Assembly: GCA_014584295.1 (NCBI GenBank)
Contig: JACTNC010000012.1
Span: forward strand, 1-54,469
Direction of reading: 5' to 3'
From: Verrucomicrobiota bacterium
Lineage (GTDB): Bacteria; Verrucomicrobiota; Verrucomicrobiia; Opitutales; Opitutaceae
Length of the DNA: 54,469 nucleotides
A model generated the notes under the pieces. That model did no database searches. It worked only from the letters and a program-made list of their open reading frames with translations, and was not told the origin of the DNA. The first letter of the stretch is position 1, and each line of letters starts with the position of its first letter. This document shows positions 17,613 to 26,137 of the stretch, piece by piece. The translations under genes and the position numbers were made by a program.

Positions 17613-18980
17613 ATGAAGAAGCCCACGCTCCTGATTGTCGATGATGACGACGAAATCCGTACGCAATTGCGATGGGCCCTGGCATCGGAGTATGAGGTGA
17701 TTCAGGCGGCAGATCGCGCTTCAGCCATGGAGAAGTTTCAGGCGCACCGGCCAATGGTGGTGCTGCTTGACCTCGGCCTTCCGCCACATACGGGCACGCC
17801 TGAAGAGGGGCTCGCGGCGCTGGCACAGATTCTCGACATCGCCAGTCGGACAAAGGTAGTGATCGCGTCCGGACAGAATGAGCGTCAAACTGCGCTGGAG
17901 GCGGTGGGCGCGGGGGCCTATGATTTTCTGGCGAAACCTGTCGATGTGGAGGAACTGCGCCTGCTGCTCAAACGATGCTTTAATGTGGCGCAATTGGAGC
18001 ACGACTACCGTGAATTCCAGCGAACGGCTCAGACGGACGGATTCAGCGGCATGATCGGCAACAGTCCGGCAATCCAGGGCGTCTTCAATTCGATCCGCAA
18101 GGTGGCCGCAAGTGATGCGCCGGTCCTGATCCTGGGCGAAAGCGGTACCGGCAAGGAAGTGGCGGCGCGCGCAATCCATCAGTTGAGCAACCGTCGGAGC
18201 GAACCCTTTATCGCCATCAACTGCAGTGCGATCCCGGAGTCGCTGTTGGAAAGCGAACTATTCGGGCATGAAAAGGGGGCTTTTACCGGTGCGCACATGC
18301 AGCGGAAAGGTCGCATCGAGCATGCGCACAAGGGCACGCTCTTCCTGGATGAAATCGGCGAGATACCGCTTTCGATCCAGGTGAAGCTCCTGCGTTTTCT
18401 CCAGGAGCAGACGATCGAGCGCATCGGTGGAAAGGGGGAGATCCAGGTCGATACGCGGGTGCTGGCGGCGACCAATGCCGATCTGGGCAAGGGCATCAAG
18501 GAGGGGACCTTCCGAGAGGATTTTTTCTACCGGCTCGCGGTGGTACGCCTGCAATTACCGCCCCTGAGGGAACGGGGTGACGATTTGCGGCTGATTGCGC
18601 AATCCTTCATGCATCGCTTTGCAGCGGAGAACAATCGTCAGAATATGAGTTTCAGCCAGGAGGCCCTGCGGGCGATTCATCGCCATGGCTGGCCGGGCAA
18701 CATTCGTGAACTGCAGAATCGAGTTCGCCGGGCGGTGATCATGAGCGAGAGCAACCGGCTTACTGCGGCGGATCTCGAACTGGATCCCTTTGCCACGGGT
18801 GGGGGGGCCACGACGTTAAAGGATGCGCGCGAGGCGCTGGAGCGGGAAATGATCAGCAATGCCTTGAAGAAGCACGGAGGAAAGATGGCGCCCGCGGCCG
18901 TGGAGCTTGGAATCAGCCGTCCGACGCTGTACGACCTAATGGACAAGCTTGGATTGCAGAAACCGGCGAACGAAGGTTGA
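17613..18980 (+). CDS. prsR: Sigma54-dependent response regulator PrsR
   Basis: The protein has 455 residues from ATG 17613; the upstream TTG would add 13 residues not typical of the receiver fold. The receiver domain (1-120) has the acidic cluster 'VDDDDE', phospho-acceptor Asp53 in 'VVLLDLGLPP' and Lys in 'LAKPVD'. The AAA+ domain (about 140-380) has Walker A 'GESGTGKE', the sigma54-contacting loop 'GAFTGA' and Walker B 'GTLFLDEIGEI'. A Fis-type helix-turn-helix 'AAVELGISRPTLYDLMDKLG' closes the protein. It should activate the -24/-12 promoters found at 14331 and 20155. The gene sits directly downstream of prsK. Confidence 0.95.
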   Translation: MKKPTLLIVDDDDEIRTQLRWALASEYEVIQAADRASAMEKFQAHRPMVVLLDLGLPPHTGTPEEGLAALAQILDIASRTKVVIASGQNERQTALEAVGAGAYDFLAKPVDVEELRLLLKRCFNVAQLEHDYREFQRTAQTDGFSGMIGNSPAIQGVFNSIRKVAASDAPVLILGESGTGKEVAARAIHQLSNRRSEPFIAINCSAIPESLLESELFGHEKGAFTGAHMQRKGRIEHAHKGTLFLDEIGEIPLSIQVKLLRFLQEQTIERIGGKGEIQVDTRVLAATNADLGKGIKEGTFREDFFYRLAVVRLQLPPLRERGDDLRLIAQSFMHRFAAENNRQNMSFSQEALRAIHRHGWPGNIRELQNRVRRAVIMSESNRLTAADLELDPFATGGGATTLKDAREALEREMISNALKKHGGKMAPAAVELGISRPTLYDLMDKLGLQKPANEG

Positions 18981-19027
18981 GGGGCGCGGGAGGCGGCGGG
19001 CGAAGGTCAAAGGTCAGAAGGTGGAAC

Positions 19028-19200
19028 GGGAGGGACGCGCGTCGTCGTGCCCGGATTGAGATTGGGGACCTTCCAAGTGCTCTGGATTGAGAACCGTTCC
19101 GGAATAGGCTCAGTTTCCTGAAAATCAAGAGGCGTGTGGCAGTTCAGGCGATCCCGTTAACTTTCGACCTCGAACCGGTCACGACGACGCGTGCCCCTCC
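19028..19200. repeat. Inverted pair of REP-like elements
   Basis: A plus-oriented copy (19028-19054) and a minus-oriented copy (19176-19200) enclose about 120 bp. A similarly spaced inverted pair exists at 43212-43369, and both enclosed segments contain 'gggaccttccaagt'/'agggaccttccaagt'. The larger unit is therefore itself repeated. Gap 18981-19391 holds no gene. Confidence 0.8.
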
Positions 19201-19261
19201 AGGTTGGATTTTTTATTGATCCAATTCTGATTTCCAAGGTAACCGGTCTTGATTATCAATC

Positions 19262-19292
19262 GACTCCGATCGGATTTCGGACCGATCGAGTC
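19262..19292. terminator. Hairpin between convergent prsR and sorted-protein gene
   Basis: GACTCCGATCGG-atttcgga-CCGATCGAGTC pairs over 11 bp with one bulged C. It has no long T run (TTGCTTCC follows on the plus strand). It may end transcription from prsR, but lies 281 bases past its stop. Confidence 0.4.
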
Positions 19293-19315
19293 TTGCTTCC
19301 TGACCTATATGAAGC

Positions 19316-19340
19316 GCCCCGGGCGGACTTTTCCCGGGGC
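19316..19340 (-). terminator. Probable terminator hairpin of minus-strand sorted-protein gene
   Basis: GCCCCGGG-cggactttt-CCCGGGGC is a perfect 8-bp stem 52 bases past the stop of the gene at 19392. There is no T tract on the minus side, so it is a weak intrinsic terminator at best. Confidence 0.45.
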
Positions 19341-19391
19341 TGCGTGAATTAGGAGCTCAAAACTCTTGCGGCGGTCGTTCTGCCAATGCGA

Positions 19392-20105
19392 CTACTGCTT
19401 GCGGCCCCAGCGACGGGCGGCGGCGCCCATGAGGGCGGCGGCGAGGCTGAGAGCGCCAAAGGTCGAAAGGGTTTCGGGCACAGATGTCGTTGGCGGCTGA
19501 TTTGCTGCCGACGTGAAGAACGTATAAGACGACAGAGGTGCGGAGCCAGTGAAGGTCTTCAAACCGGTGGTGTCCCCCACATAGAAGTGATAGTTCGTAT
19601 CGCCCCACTGAAGAACCAGATAGGACCAGCCTGTGACGTCGATATTAAGACTGGTAGGTCCGGTGGGAGCGGGTGGAGGCGTGGAAGTGCTGCCTCCACG
19701 CGAGTAGCGTGCACCGCCCGTAGAGGTAGGAGGAGACGATGAATTCGAAGGCGCAAGGACCGTCTGGCTGGCACCGTTCAAGGTGGCAAGGTTCAGATCA
19801 TACGGATTGGTATTGTTGTAGTTGGAAATCAGTAAAGATAAGGAACTGAAGATTCCATCCAATGACTGGATTGAGCTCGATGAGGACTGCCCGAGCATGA
19901 GCGGTGAGGTATAGACGGGCGGCGGCGGAGGCGTTGTGGCCGGTGGAGGCGTCGTGGCTGGGGGCGGGGCCGGCGGAGGTGTCGGATCCTGCGGGGCGGG
20001 TGTCGGTGTAGGTGTACTTCCACCCCGCACATAGCGCGATTGTGCCGCAGCCGGGAGGACAAGAATGACCCCCAAGAAGGCGGTGAGAAAAAATTGGCGT
20101 GTCAT
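19392..20105 (-). CDS. Proline-rich exported protein with VPDSG-like sorting tail
   Basis: The protein has 237 residues from ATG 20105; the ATG at 20144 lies inside the sigma54 promoter and is excluded. It has a signal peptide to 'LPAAAQ', then two copies of a 'RYxRGGSt' motif, each followed by a Pro/Thr-rich stretch ('STPTPTPAPQDPTPPPA' and 'STSTPPPAPTGPT'). A Ser/Asn-rich segment separates the copies and a short beta-rich domain follows ('WSYLVLQWGDTNYHFYVGD'). The tail is 'SVPETLSTFGALSLAAALMG' with 'AAARRWGRKQ', a VPDSG-type recognition motif, hydrophobic helix and basic end. It is a likely exosortase substrate and PrsR target. The function of the Pro-rich body is unknown. Confidence 0.8.
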   Translation of the reverse strand: MTRQFFLTAFLGVILVLPAAAQSRYVRGGSTPTPTPAPQDPTPPPAPPPATTPPPATTPPPPPVYTSPLMLGQSSSSSIQSLDGIFSSLSLLISNYNNTNPYDLNLATLNGASQTVLAPSNSSSPPTSTGGARYSRGGSTSTPPPAPTGPTSLNIDVTGWSYLVLQWGDTNYHFYVGDTTGLKTFTGSAPLSSYTFFTSAANQPPTTSVPETLSTFGALSLAAALMGAAARRWGRKQ

Positions 20106-20139
20106 AAATCTGGATAACGGTTCGTTGACTCGGCTATTA

Positions 20140-20155
20140 AGCAAGGGATGTGCCA
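20140..20155 (-). promoter_or_regulatory. Sigma54 (-24/-12) promoter, near-consensus
   Basis: Read on the minus strand, TGGCACATCCCTTGCT matches TGGCACG-N4-TTGCW at all but one fixed position. The predicted transcription start is near 20130, giving a leader of about 25 bases before ATG 20105. Confidence 0.9.
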
Positions 20156-20163
20156 GCGCTTTC

Positions 20164-20456
20164 GTAAGGAAGGCTGTTTTGTCCTATTAACATTGAAATC
20201 AAAATCTTACAAAGCTCATATTCCGGAGCGCTTGCGATCCCCTCGAGAGCGAGTTTGGCAGGGATGTAAGGCGCGGCGACGGAGTATTGACTCAAACTTG
20301 CATTGTTTGTCTCAAAACCCCCAAGGGCAGAACGCTGGCGACTTCTCATATAACTTAAATAGCTGTGAATCAGTCGCTTAATGAAGAGTAAGCCGGTCAT
20401 ACGGAAAATCCCTTACGTAATAAATACTAGTTTTCAGTTGGCCTTCGAAGTGTAAG
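20164..20456. promoter_or_regulatory. GTAAG/CTTAC motif cluster upstream of sigma54 promoter
   Basis: Six copies of the pentamer (either strand) lie in 293 bases: 20164-20168, 20206-20210, 20266-20270, 20388-20392, 20412-20416 (in CCTTACGTAA) and 20452-20456. This is far above chance for GC-rich DNA and is the expected location of enhancer sites for a sigma54 activator. Assignment to PrsR is inference. The 366-bp gap 20106-20471 contains no gene. Confidence 0.5.
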
Positions 20457-20471
20457 CTGGATCGACAGGTA

Positions 20472-21110
20472 TCAAAACCACCGGAATTTCTCAGGCACAA
20501 GTACGATGTCGTTGGGAATCAGATAGATCTGCTCCACTTTCTCCCCATCGAGAATCTTCTGCAAGTTAAGGGTAATCTTCCGGGTCATGCCGTTCTCCGT
20601 CCGGATAACGTCGACCGCCGTTGTCTTGGCGAGTGGTGCGAACCCACCCACCTGAAGGATGGCTTCCAGTGGCGTCAGAGGGCGGTCCGTCTGGATCTTA
20701 CCTGGAGAATTGACCGCTCCGGAAACGAATACGGAGAACGAGGATGAGACGACGGATACGGTCACTTCATTGGAGACGAGCTGGGTTGCATAGCGTTTTC
20801 CGAGCTCGGTTTCCAGTTCCAAGGGTGTCATGCCGACGACGCGCAACTCGCCGAGCATGGCGAGTGTGATTCGGCCATCTGGTCGGATGGTCTGTTGGGC
20901 GTCCAGGTTGGGCGAGGCGGGAAAGGCGATGCGTATGACATCTCCCTCCCGTAGCTTCTGTGCGGATTGGGCGAAACTCGACAAGTCCTGCGGAGCGGTG
21001 GTCACGTTGGTGTTCTCGCACCCTGAAGTGGCAAGCAGGAGCGCGAGCATGGGCGTAGTGAGCAGGGCTGTGGCGGGTCGGAACAATCGGGAAGAGCAAT
21101 GTCCTTTCAT
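20472..21110 (-). CDS. Polysaccharide export lipoprotein (Wza/OPX family)
   Basis: The 212-residue lipoprotein has a signal ending 'LLLATSGC' (Cys31). The polysaccharide-export domain begins 'LREGDVIRIAFPASPNLD' with 'IRPDGRITLAMLGELRVVG' and 'TPLELETELGKRY'. One SLBB-like domain follows ('FSVFVSGAVNSPGKIQ', 'TPLEAILQVGGF'). OPX proteins form the periplasmic/outer-membrane conduit for capsule or EPS. It lacks the C-terminal helix of Wza, so the outer-membrane pore may be formed by another protein, perhaps the barrel at 3387. It ends with 'DIVLVPEKFRWF', typical of short OPX proteins. Neighbouring glycosyltransferase and epimerase genes lie on the same strand upstream. Confidence 0.92.
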   Translation of the reverse strand: MKGHCSSRLFRPATALLTTPMLALLLATSGCENTNVTTAPQDLSSFAQSAQKLREGDVIRIAFPASPNLDAQQTIRPDGRITLAMLGELRVVGMTPLELETELGKRYATQLVSNEVTVSVVSSSFSVFVSGAVNSPGKIQTDRPLTPLEAILQVGGFAPLAKTTAVDVIRTENGMTRKITLNLQKILDGEKVEQIYLIPNDIVLVPEKFRWF

Positions 21111-21231
21111 CGGCGGAAACGGGATTCGTGGATGTCTGGAAGTATGGCCTCAAAGTCGACCGCGACAACGGGAATCTAGGCGAAGGGGTGTTTCTACTCC
21201 CATGCCTGAACAACCGACTTGCAGGAATTGC

Positions 21232-21990
21232 TCAGGAGTCTCGGTGGTAGTCGCCGCGGCTGAAGTATTTCTCGAGCCAGACGTACATGCAGATGAAGAA
21301 ATAGCGGCTGCCCATTTCCTTGATCTTCAGCTTGGCGACACCGTACTTGCGATTCTGCCAGCGAATGGGTGTCACCACCCAGGAATATCCGCGCACGATC
21401 GCTTTCAGGGGAAGCTCAACGGTGAGATTGAAGTGCGGAGAAAGAAAGGGACGACAGCCATCGATCACGGTTCGTCGGTAGGCCTTGAAGGCATTCGTGG
21501 TGTCGTTCAGAGGAATCGCAAACAGGCTCTTGATAAACAAATTTGCGAAACGGTTCACGAGGAGCTTGATGCGCGGATAGTCGACCACCTTGCTGCCCTT
21601 GATGAAGCGGCTGCCAAAAACGCATTCTTTGCCGTCACTCAACAGCTTCCAATAGACCACGGCATCGTCGGGTGAATCCGATGCGTCGGCCATCATGATA
21701 ACGACCGCATCACCCCGGCTGTTGTTCAATCCATGAATGATTGCCCTGCCGAAACCATGCAGGCCCGTGTTCTGGATCGGGGCGAGTGTAGGAATACGGG
21801 TTGCCTTGAGTTCCTGGAGCACTTGCCACGTGCGATCCTTCGAGCCGTCGTCCACCACAACGATTTCATGGGGGATGCCCGCTTCGGTAAGGCGGGAATG
21901 GATGGCTGCCAGCGTCTCCGGAAGGGATTCCTCCTCATCCCGGGCCGGAATGATGACGGAATAGAGTTGCAGCGGAGGCAGGGGAGGCAT
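21232..21990 (-). CDS. GT2 family glycosyltransferase (dolichol-P-mannose synthase-like)
   Basis: The protein has 252 residues from ATG 21990; the longer reading frame overlaps the upstream epimerase and has no family similarity in the extension. Motifs are 'YSVIIPARDEEESLPETL', 'EIVVVDDGSKDRT' (nucleotide-sugar Asp) and 'MMADASDSPDDA' in the DXD position. There is also 'GSRFIKGSKVVDYPRIKLLVNR' and C-terminal 'WVVTPIRWQNRKYGVAKLKI', as in polyprenyl-phosphate sugar transferases. It has no C-terminal membrane helices, so it is probably a peripheral inner-membrane enzyme. It follows the epimerase by 28 bases and likely acts with it in making an EPS or lipid-linked sugar. Confidence 0.88.
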   Translation of the reverse strand: MPPLPPLQLYSVIIPARDEEESLPETLAAIHSRLTEAGIPHEIVVVDDGSKDRTWQVLQELKATRIPTLAPIQNTGLHGFGRAIIHGLNNSRGDAVVIMMADASDSPDDAVVYWKLLSDGKECVFGSRFIKGSKVVDYPRIKLLVNRFANLFIKSLFAIPLNDTTNAFKAYRRTVIDGCRPFLSPHFNLTVELPLKAIVRGYSWVVTPIRWQNRKYGVAKLKIKEMGSRYFFICMYVWLEKYFSRGDYHRDS

Positions 21991-22018
21991 GGCAGCGTTT
22001 GATCTGTCACGTCGGGGT

Positions 22019-23080
22019 TCAGACCTGATTCCGACGTCTCCAACTCTCCACAATCTGCCGGATCGTATCGTCGAGCGTCTGCGTGATATCCCAGCCCGGG
22101 TAGTGGGCCTTCATCTTTCTAAGATCGGAGTAGTAGCAGATGTGGTCTCCGACGCGATGCTGGTCCTGATAGGTGAAGATCTGGGCCTTGTCTGAGTAGC
22201 GGCTGACAATATCAAACGCCTCCAGGATGGAGGTGCTGTTGGCCTTGCCTCCACCGAGGTTATAGACCTCGCCCGCGCGCGGGGAGGCGACAAATGCGGC
22301 CATGAAGCGGGCGACGTCGAGGGAGTGGATATTGTCGCGAACCTGTTTTCCCTTATAGCCAAACACCTTGTATTCGCGTCCCTCGAGATTGCATTTCACC
22401 AGGTAGGAAAGGAAGCCGTGCAGTTCCACGCCGGAATGGTTGGGGCCGGTGAGGCAGCCGCCCCGGAGGCAGCAGGTGGGCATGTTGAAATAGCGGCCGT
22501 ATTCCTGGACCATGATGTCGGCCGCGACCTTGGAGGCTCCGAAAAGGGAATGCTTCGATTGATCAATGGTGAACGATTCGGCGATGCCGTGTTCGTAGGC
22601 GCTGTCCGCGTAGTCCCAGCGTGTGGGCAGTTCCGTCAGCGCGATTCGATTGGGGGCGTCGCCATAGACCTTGTTCGTGCTCATGTGCACAAACGGAGAT
22701 TCCGGGCAGGCCTGGCGAGCTGCCTCCAGGAGGTTCAGCGTGCCGACGGCGTTGGTGTCGAAGTCATCAAACGGGATCGCCGCGGCCCGATCATGCGAGG
22801 GCTGGGCGGCCGTGTGCACGATGACGGAGGGTTTTATCTTGGCGAGGAGCGCGAGAACTCCAGGGCGGTCGCGGATGTCGAGCTCATGGTGGACAAAGCC
22901 CTTCAATTCCTTTGCCAGCCGCATCTGGTTCCAGCGTGTGTCGCCCTGGGGACCGAAGAAGACGGCACGCTGATTGTTGTCCAAGCCGTGCACGGCGTAG
23001 CCAAGTTCGCGGGCGAAATAGCTGCACACTTCGGATCCAATCAGGCCGGACGAACCGGTTACCAGGAGTGTTTTTGACAT
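22019..23080 (-). CDS. NAD-dependent epimerase/dehydratase, CDP-paratose 2-epimerase-like
   Basis: This is a 353-residue extended SDR protein with a nucleotide-binding motif '[10 protein letters not shown]'. The active-site region has Thr135 in '[11 protein letters not shown]' and Lys184, but the catalytic Tyr position of the YxxxK motif is Phe180 ('SLFGASK'). Substrate-side motifs '[19 protein letters not shown]' and '[17 protein letters not shown]' match the CDP-paratose/tyvelose epimerase group. That group makes dideoxysugars for surface polysaccharide. With the GT2 gene 28 bases downstream it forms a small sugar-modification operon. Whether it is catalytically active without the Tyr is unclear. 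Confidence 0.85.
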   Translation of the reverse strand: MSKTLLVTGSSGLIGSEVCSYFARELGYAVHGLDNNQRAVFFGPQGDTRWNQMRLAKELKGFVHHELDIRDRPGVLALLAKIKPSVIVHTAAQPSHDRAAAIPFDDFDTNAVGTLNLLEAARQACPESPFVHMSTNKVYGDAPNRIALTELPTRWDYADSAYEHGIAESFTIDQSKHSLFGASKVAADIMVQEYGRYFNMPTCCLRGGCLTGPNHSGVELHGFLSYLVKCNLEGREYKVFGYKGKQVRDNIHSLDVARFMAAFVASPRAGEVYNLGGGKANSTSILEAFDIVSRYSDKAQIFTYQDQHRVGDHICYYSDLRKMKAHYPGWDITQTLDDTIRQIVESWRRRNQV

Positions 23081-23210
23081 GGAAATTCAAGAGTCGAATG
23101 AAGGAGGACAGGGATGGCGAGAGGAAGTTGCGGGAGGATGAACCGGCACAGGCATGCCGAAACGGTGTCGACATCCCTGAAAACGCGCTGAAACTAATAC
23201 GTTCTTACCC

Positions 23211-24059
23211 ATGAAAATGATTCACCTCCGTTTGATGGTCGTTGCCGTGATGCTTTCTTTTGCCGGCCGTGTGTCGGCCGATGAGGCGGGCATCAAGCTC
23301 GGTCTGCAGTCCTGGACCTGCCGAAACATGAATTTCGAGCAGACCGTGGCTTTTGCCGAGAAGCATCACATCAAGTACCTGCAGCTCATCTCGAATCACC
23401 TGAATCCGGACGATCCCATCGACCTCAACCTACACAAGAAGGCGTTGGTCGAGGCCAAGGGAATGAAGATCTACACGTTTGGAGTCACCAAGACCTCGAT
23501 GGACAAGGAGGCCAACCGGAAGCTCTTCGAATTTGCCCGCAGGATGGGCATTGGAATGATCGTGGTGGAACCCAAGAACATGGCCGAGTGGGACGGGCTT
23601 GAGGAGCTTGTGAAGGAGTACGACATCAAACTCGCCATCCACAACCACGACCTCCATACGGTTTACGGGAATCCCGAGACCGTGAAGGCGATCCTTGCCA
23701 AGCGCGACAAGCGCATTGGCGTGTGTCTGGACATAGGTTGGATAACGGCTGCCGGTTTTGATGCGGCCAAGGTCTTCAGGGAGTACGATGGGCGCGTGTT
23801 CGACATGCACCTCAAGGATAAGCACATTGAAAAGGATGCGGACGGGAAGGTGGTCAAGGTGGACACAGAGATCGGCAAGGGAGACGCGAACTACCCTGGG
23901 CTTTTTGTGGAAATCAAGAAGAGCGGATGGTCGGGAGTTGCGGCGATTGAGACCGACAGCAAGGCGTTCGCGGAAAATCCCAACCGCCTGGTGAAGGAAG
24001 CCCAGATGTTCTTCAATGCGATGACAGGGGCGATGAACGGAAAGAAATCGAAGAAGTAG
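23211..24059 (+). CDS. Exported sugar phosphate isomerase/epimerase-like TIM barrel protein
   Basis: The 282-residue protein has a signal peptide ('MVVAVMLSFAGRVSA', cleavage near 23) and a xylose-isomerase-like TIM barrel. Visible metal/active-site strands are 'IGMIVVEPKN', 'IKLAIHNHD' (metal His), 'RIGVCLDIGW' and 'FDMHLKDK', with a late 'GVAAIETDS' containing Glu. The family acts on keto-sugars or inositol derivatives. Exported versions are common in Verrucomicrobiota and Planctomycetota, but substrates are largely unknown. The neighbouring NagB fusion starts 60 bases after its stop on the same strand. Confidence 0.85.
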   Translation: MKMIHLRLMVVAVMLSFAGRVSADEAGIKLGLQSWTCRNMNFEQTVAFAEKHHIKYLQLISNHLNPDDPIDLNLHKKALVEAKGMKIYTFGVTKTSMDKEANRKLFEFARRMGIGMIVVEPKNMAEWDGLEELVKEYDIKLAIHNHDLHTVYGNPETVKAILAKRDKRIGVCLDIGWITAAGFDAAKVFREYDGRVFDMHLKDKHIEKDADGKVVKVDTEIGKGDANYPGLFVEIKKSGWSGVAAIETDSKAFAENPNRLVKEAQMFFNAMTGAMNGKKSKK

Positions 24060-24119
24060 GTTCGGAAGTTCCAGTTGAAGAAAGCGCCGGTGCCGCACCC
24101 GCGCACAACTCCTTTTGTC

Positions 24120-26030
24120 ATGAGCCAACGATTCATCGAAGCCCAGCAGCGAGAGCGCATTGTCACTGAGGTGTTTCCCCGCGCCGATGATGCCTGCTTC
24201 CAGGTTGCCAACGAAATCGCCGCCCTGATCCGGAGTCGCTCAGCCGAGGGGAAACAGGCGGTGCTCGGCCTCGCGACGGGTTCAACTCCGGTCCGGCTGT
24301 ACCGGCAGCTCATCCGGATGCATCGCGAGGAAGGGCTGAGCTTCCGGAACGTCATCACATTCAATCTCGACGAATACTACGGGCTGCCGCGGACCCATCC
24401 GGAGAGTTATTGGCAGTTCATGCACAAGCAACTTTTCGACCATATCGACATCCCGCCAGAGAACGTGAACATCCCGGACGGCATGGTTCCTCGTGCGGAA
24501 GTCTTTGCCTGGTGCAAGGCGTACGAGGACAGGATCCGTGCAGCGGGGGGGCTGGATTTTCAGATCCTCGGCATTGGGAGGACGGGTCATATCGGCTTCA
24601 ATGAACCCGGCTCCACGCGCGACTCACGGACGCGTCTGGTGACGCTGGACAGCCTGACCCGGCGCGATGCAGCGAGGGATTTTCTCGGGGATGCGAATGT
24701 GCCGAGATTTGCGATCACGATGGGCGTGGGCACGATCCTCGATGCCCGTTCAATCGTGCTGCTGGCCTGGGGCGAAGGAAAGGCCTCGGTGATCGCGCAG
24801 GCGGTGGAAATGCCGCCGACGGATTCGTTGCCGGCGAGTTTTCTCCAGGGGCATGCGAAAGTGCGCTTCATGATCGACCAGGCGGCGGCCTCGGCGCTGA
24901 CACGCATGCGCCACCCGTGGCTGGTGGGAGCGATTGAGTGGACTCCGATCCGAACCCGACAGGCCGTTGTCTGGCTCTCGCAGAAACTTCAGAAACCCGT
25001 GCTCAAGCTGCTTGATGAGGACTACAGCGAGCACGGCATGTCTGACCTGCTGGTGGAGCAGGGGCCCGCGTATGGCCTGAACATCCGGATCTTCAATGAA
25101 CTCCAGCATACGATCAGCGGGTGGCCGGGCGGGAAGCCCAATGCGGACGACAGCCGTCGGCCGGAGCGCGCGAATCCCTTTCCAAAACGCGTGGTCATCT
25201 TCAGCCCCGAGCCGTCACATGATGTGCTCGGAATGGGCGGCACGATCCGCCGCCTCGTCGAGCAGGGGCATGATGTGACGGTGGTTTATCAGACTTCGGG
25301 AAACCTTGCTGTGCCGGATGACGAGGCTGAGATGGCTGCGGATCTGATTTCAGAACTGAGCGGAGTGTTTGAGCGGCAGGAAGGGGCGACGGGAAAGTTT
25401 GCCCGCGATGTCAGGGCTCAATTGGAATCGAAGACGGCATTTGAAGGTGATTCTCCCCAGATCCGGCGACTCAAGGGATTGCTCCGGCGCGGGGAGGCCC
25501 GCGCATCGCTGCAGACCTGCGGTGTGGGCAAGGAGCGCATCCGGTTCCTGGATCTGGCGTTTTATGAGCGTGGGCGGTACCGGCAGTTTGCACCGGATGA
25601 CGCCGACCTGGCGTCGGTCACGGGAATCCTGAAGGAGCTTGCACCGCATCAGATTTTTGCGACCGGTGATCGTGATGATCCGTCGTCCGTGACAGCGGTC
25701 TGCTTTGATCTCGTGCGACGGGCGTGTCAGGCGCTTCGTGATGAACCCTGGTTTCGCGACTGCCGTGTGTGGCTTTACCGCGGTGTGGAAACGCCTTGGG
25801 GAGCGGCGGAGATCGACATGGCCGTGCCGATCAGTCCGCGGGAGCTGGCACAAAAGACCCAGGCCATCTTCTATCACAAGAGCCAGCGAAGCCAGACGCC
25901 TGTGGACGCCGGGCTGCGCGAATCGTGGCAGCAGGCCGAGCAGCACAACCGGGGTCTTGCGGCAGCCTACGACGGTCTCGGCCTCGCCAACTACGAGGCG
26001 ATCGAGGCATTCCAGCGCTGGAATCCGTAG
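24120..26030 (+). CDS. NagB-LmbE fusion: glucosamine-6-phosphate deaminase-like with degenerate PIG-L domain
   Basis: The protein has 636 residues from ATG 24120. The N-terminal domain (1-270) is NagB-like: 'GLATGSTPVRLYRQL', catalytic 'FNLDEYYG' (Asp84) and 'GIGRTGHIGFNEPGS' with His157 and Glu162. Thr155 replaces the Asp of classical NagB, a difference I associate with this two-domain subfamily. The C-terminal domain (about 355-636) has the PIG-L/LmbE fold, but the metal motif, normally PHPDDD, is 'PEPSHD' (363-368). The second motif, normally DPHGTH, is 'DPSSVT' (520-525). All expected metal ligands are gone. NagB converts glucosamine-6-P to fructose-6-P and ammonia; the fused half is probably a non-catalytic or regulatory remnant. 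Confidence 0.88.
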   Translation: MSQRFIEAQQRERIVTEVFPRADDACFQVANEIAALIRSRSAEGKQAVLGLATGSTPVRLYRQLIRMHREEGLSFRNVITFNLDEYYGLPRTHPESYWQFMHKQLFDHIDIPPENVNIPDGMVPRAEVFAWCKAYEDRIRAAGGLDFQILGIGRTGHIGFNEPGSTRDSRTRLVTLDSLTRRDAARDFLGDANVPRFAITMGVGTILDARSIVLLAWGEGKASVIAQAVEMPPTDSLPASFLQGHAKVRFMIDQAAASALTRMRHPWLVGAIEWTPIRTRQAVVWLSQKLQKPVLKLLDEDYSEHGMSDLLVEQGPAYGLNIRIFNELQHTISGWPGGKPNADDSRRPERANPFPKRVVIFSPEPSHDVLGMGGTIRRLVEQGHDVTVVYQTSGNLAVPDDEAEMAADLISELSGVFERQEGATGKFARDVRAQLESKTAFEGDSPQIRRLKGLLRRGEARASLQTCGVGKERIRFLDLAFYERGRYRQFAPDDADLASVTGILKELAPHQIFATGDRDDPSSVTAVCFDLVRRACQALRDEPWFRDCRVWLYRGVETPWGAAEIDMAVPISPRELAQKTQAIFYHKSQRSQTPVDAGLRESWQQAEQHNRGLAAAYDGLGLANYEAIEAFQRWNP

Positions 26031-26137
26031 TCACGTTATGGATACATGGTCACGGACGCGACCGTGACTCAGCGCGCCGGCACGAATACAGCCAAGCCGT
26101 TCGGGCTCCCGGCAGACGGGAGTTCATGAGGACCCAG

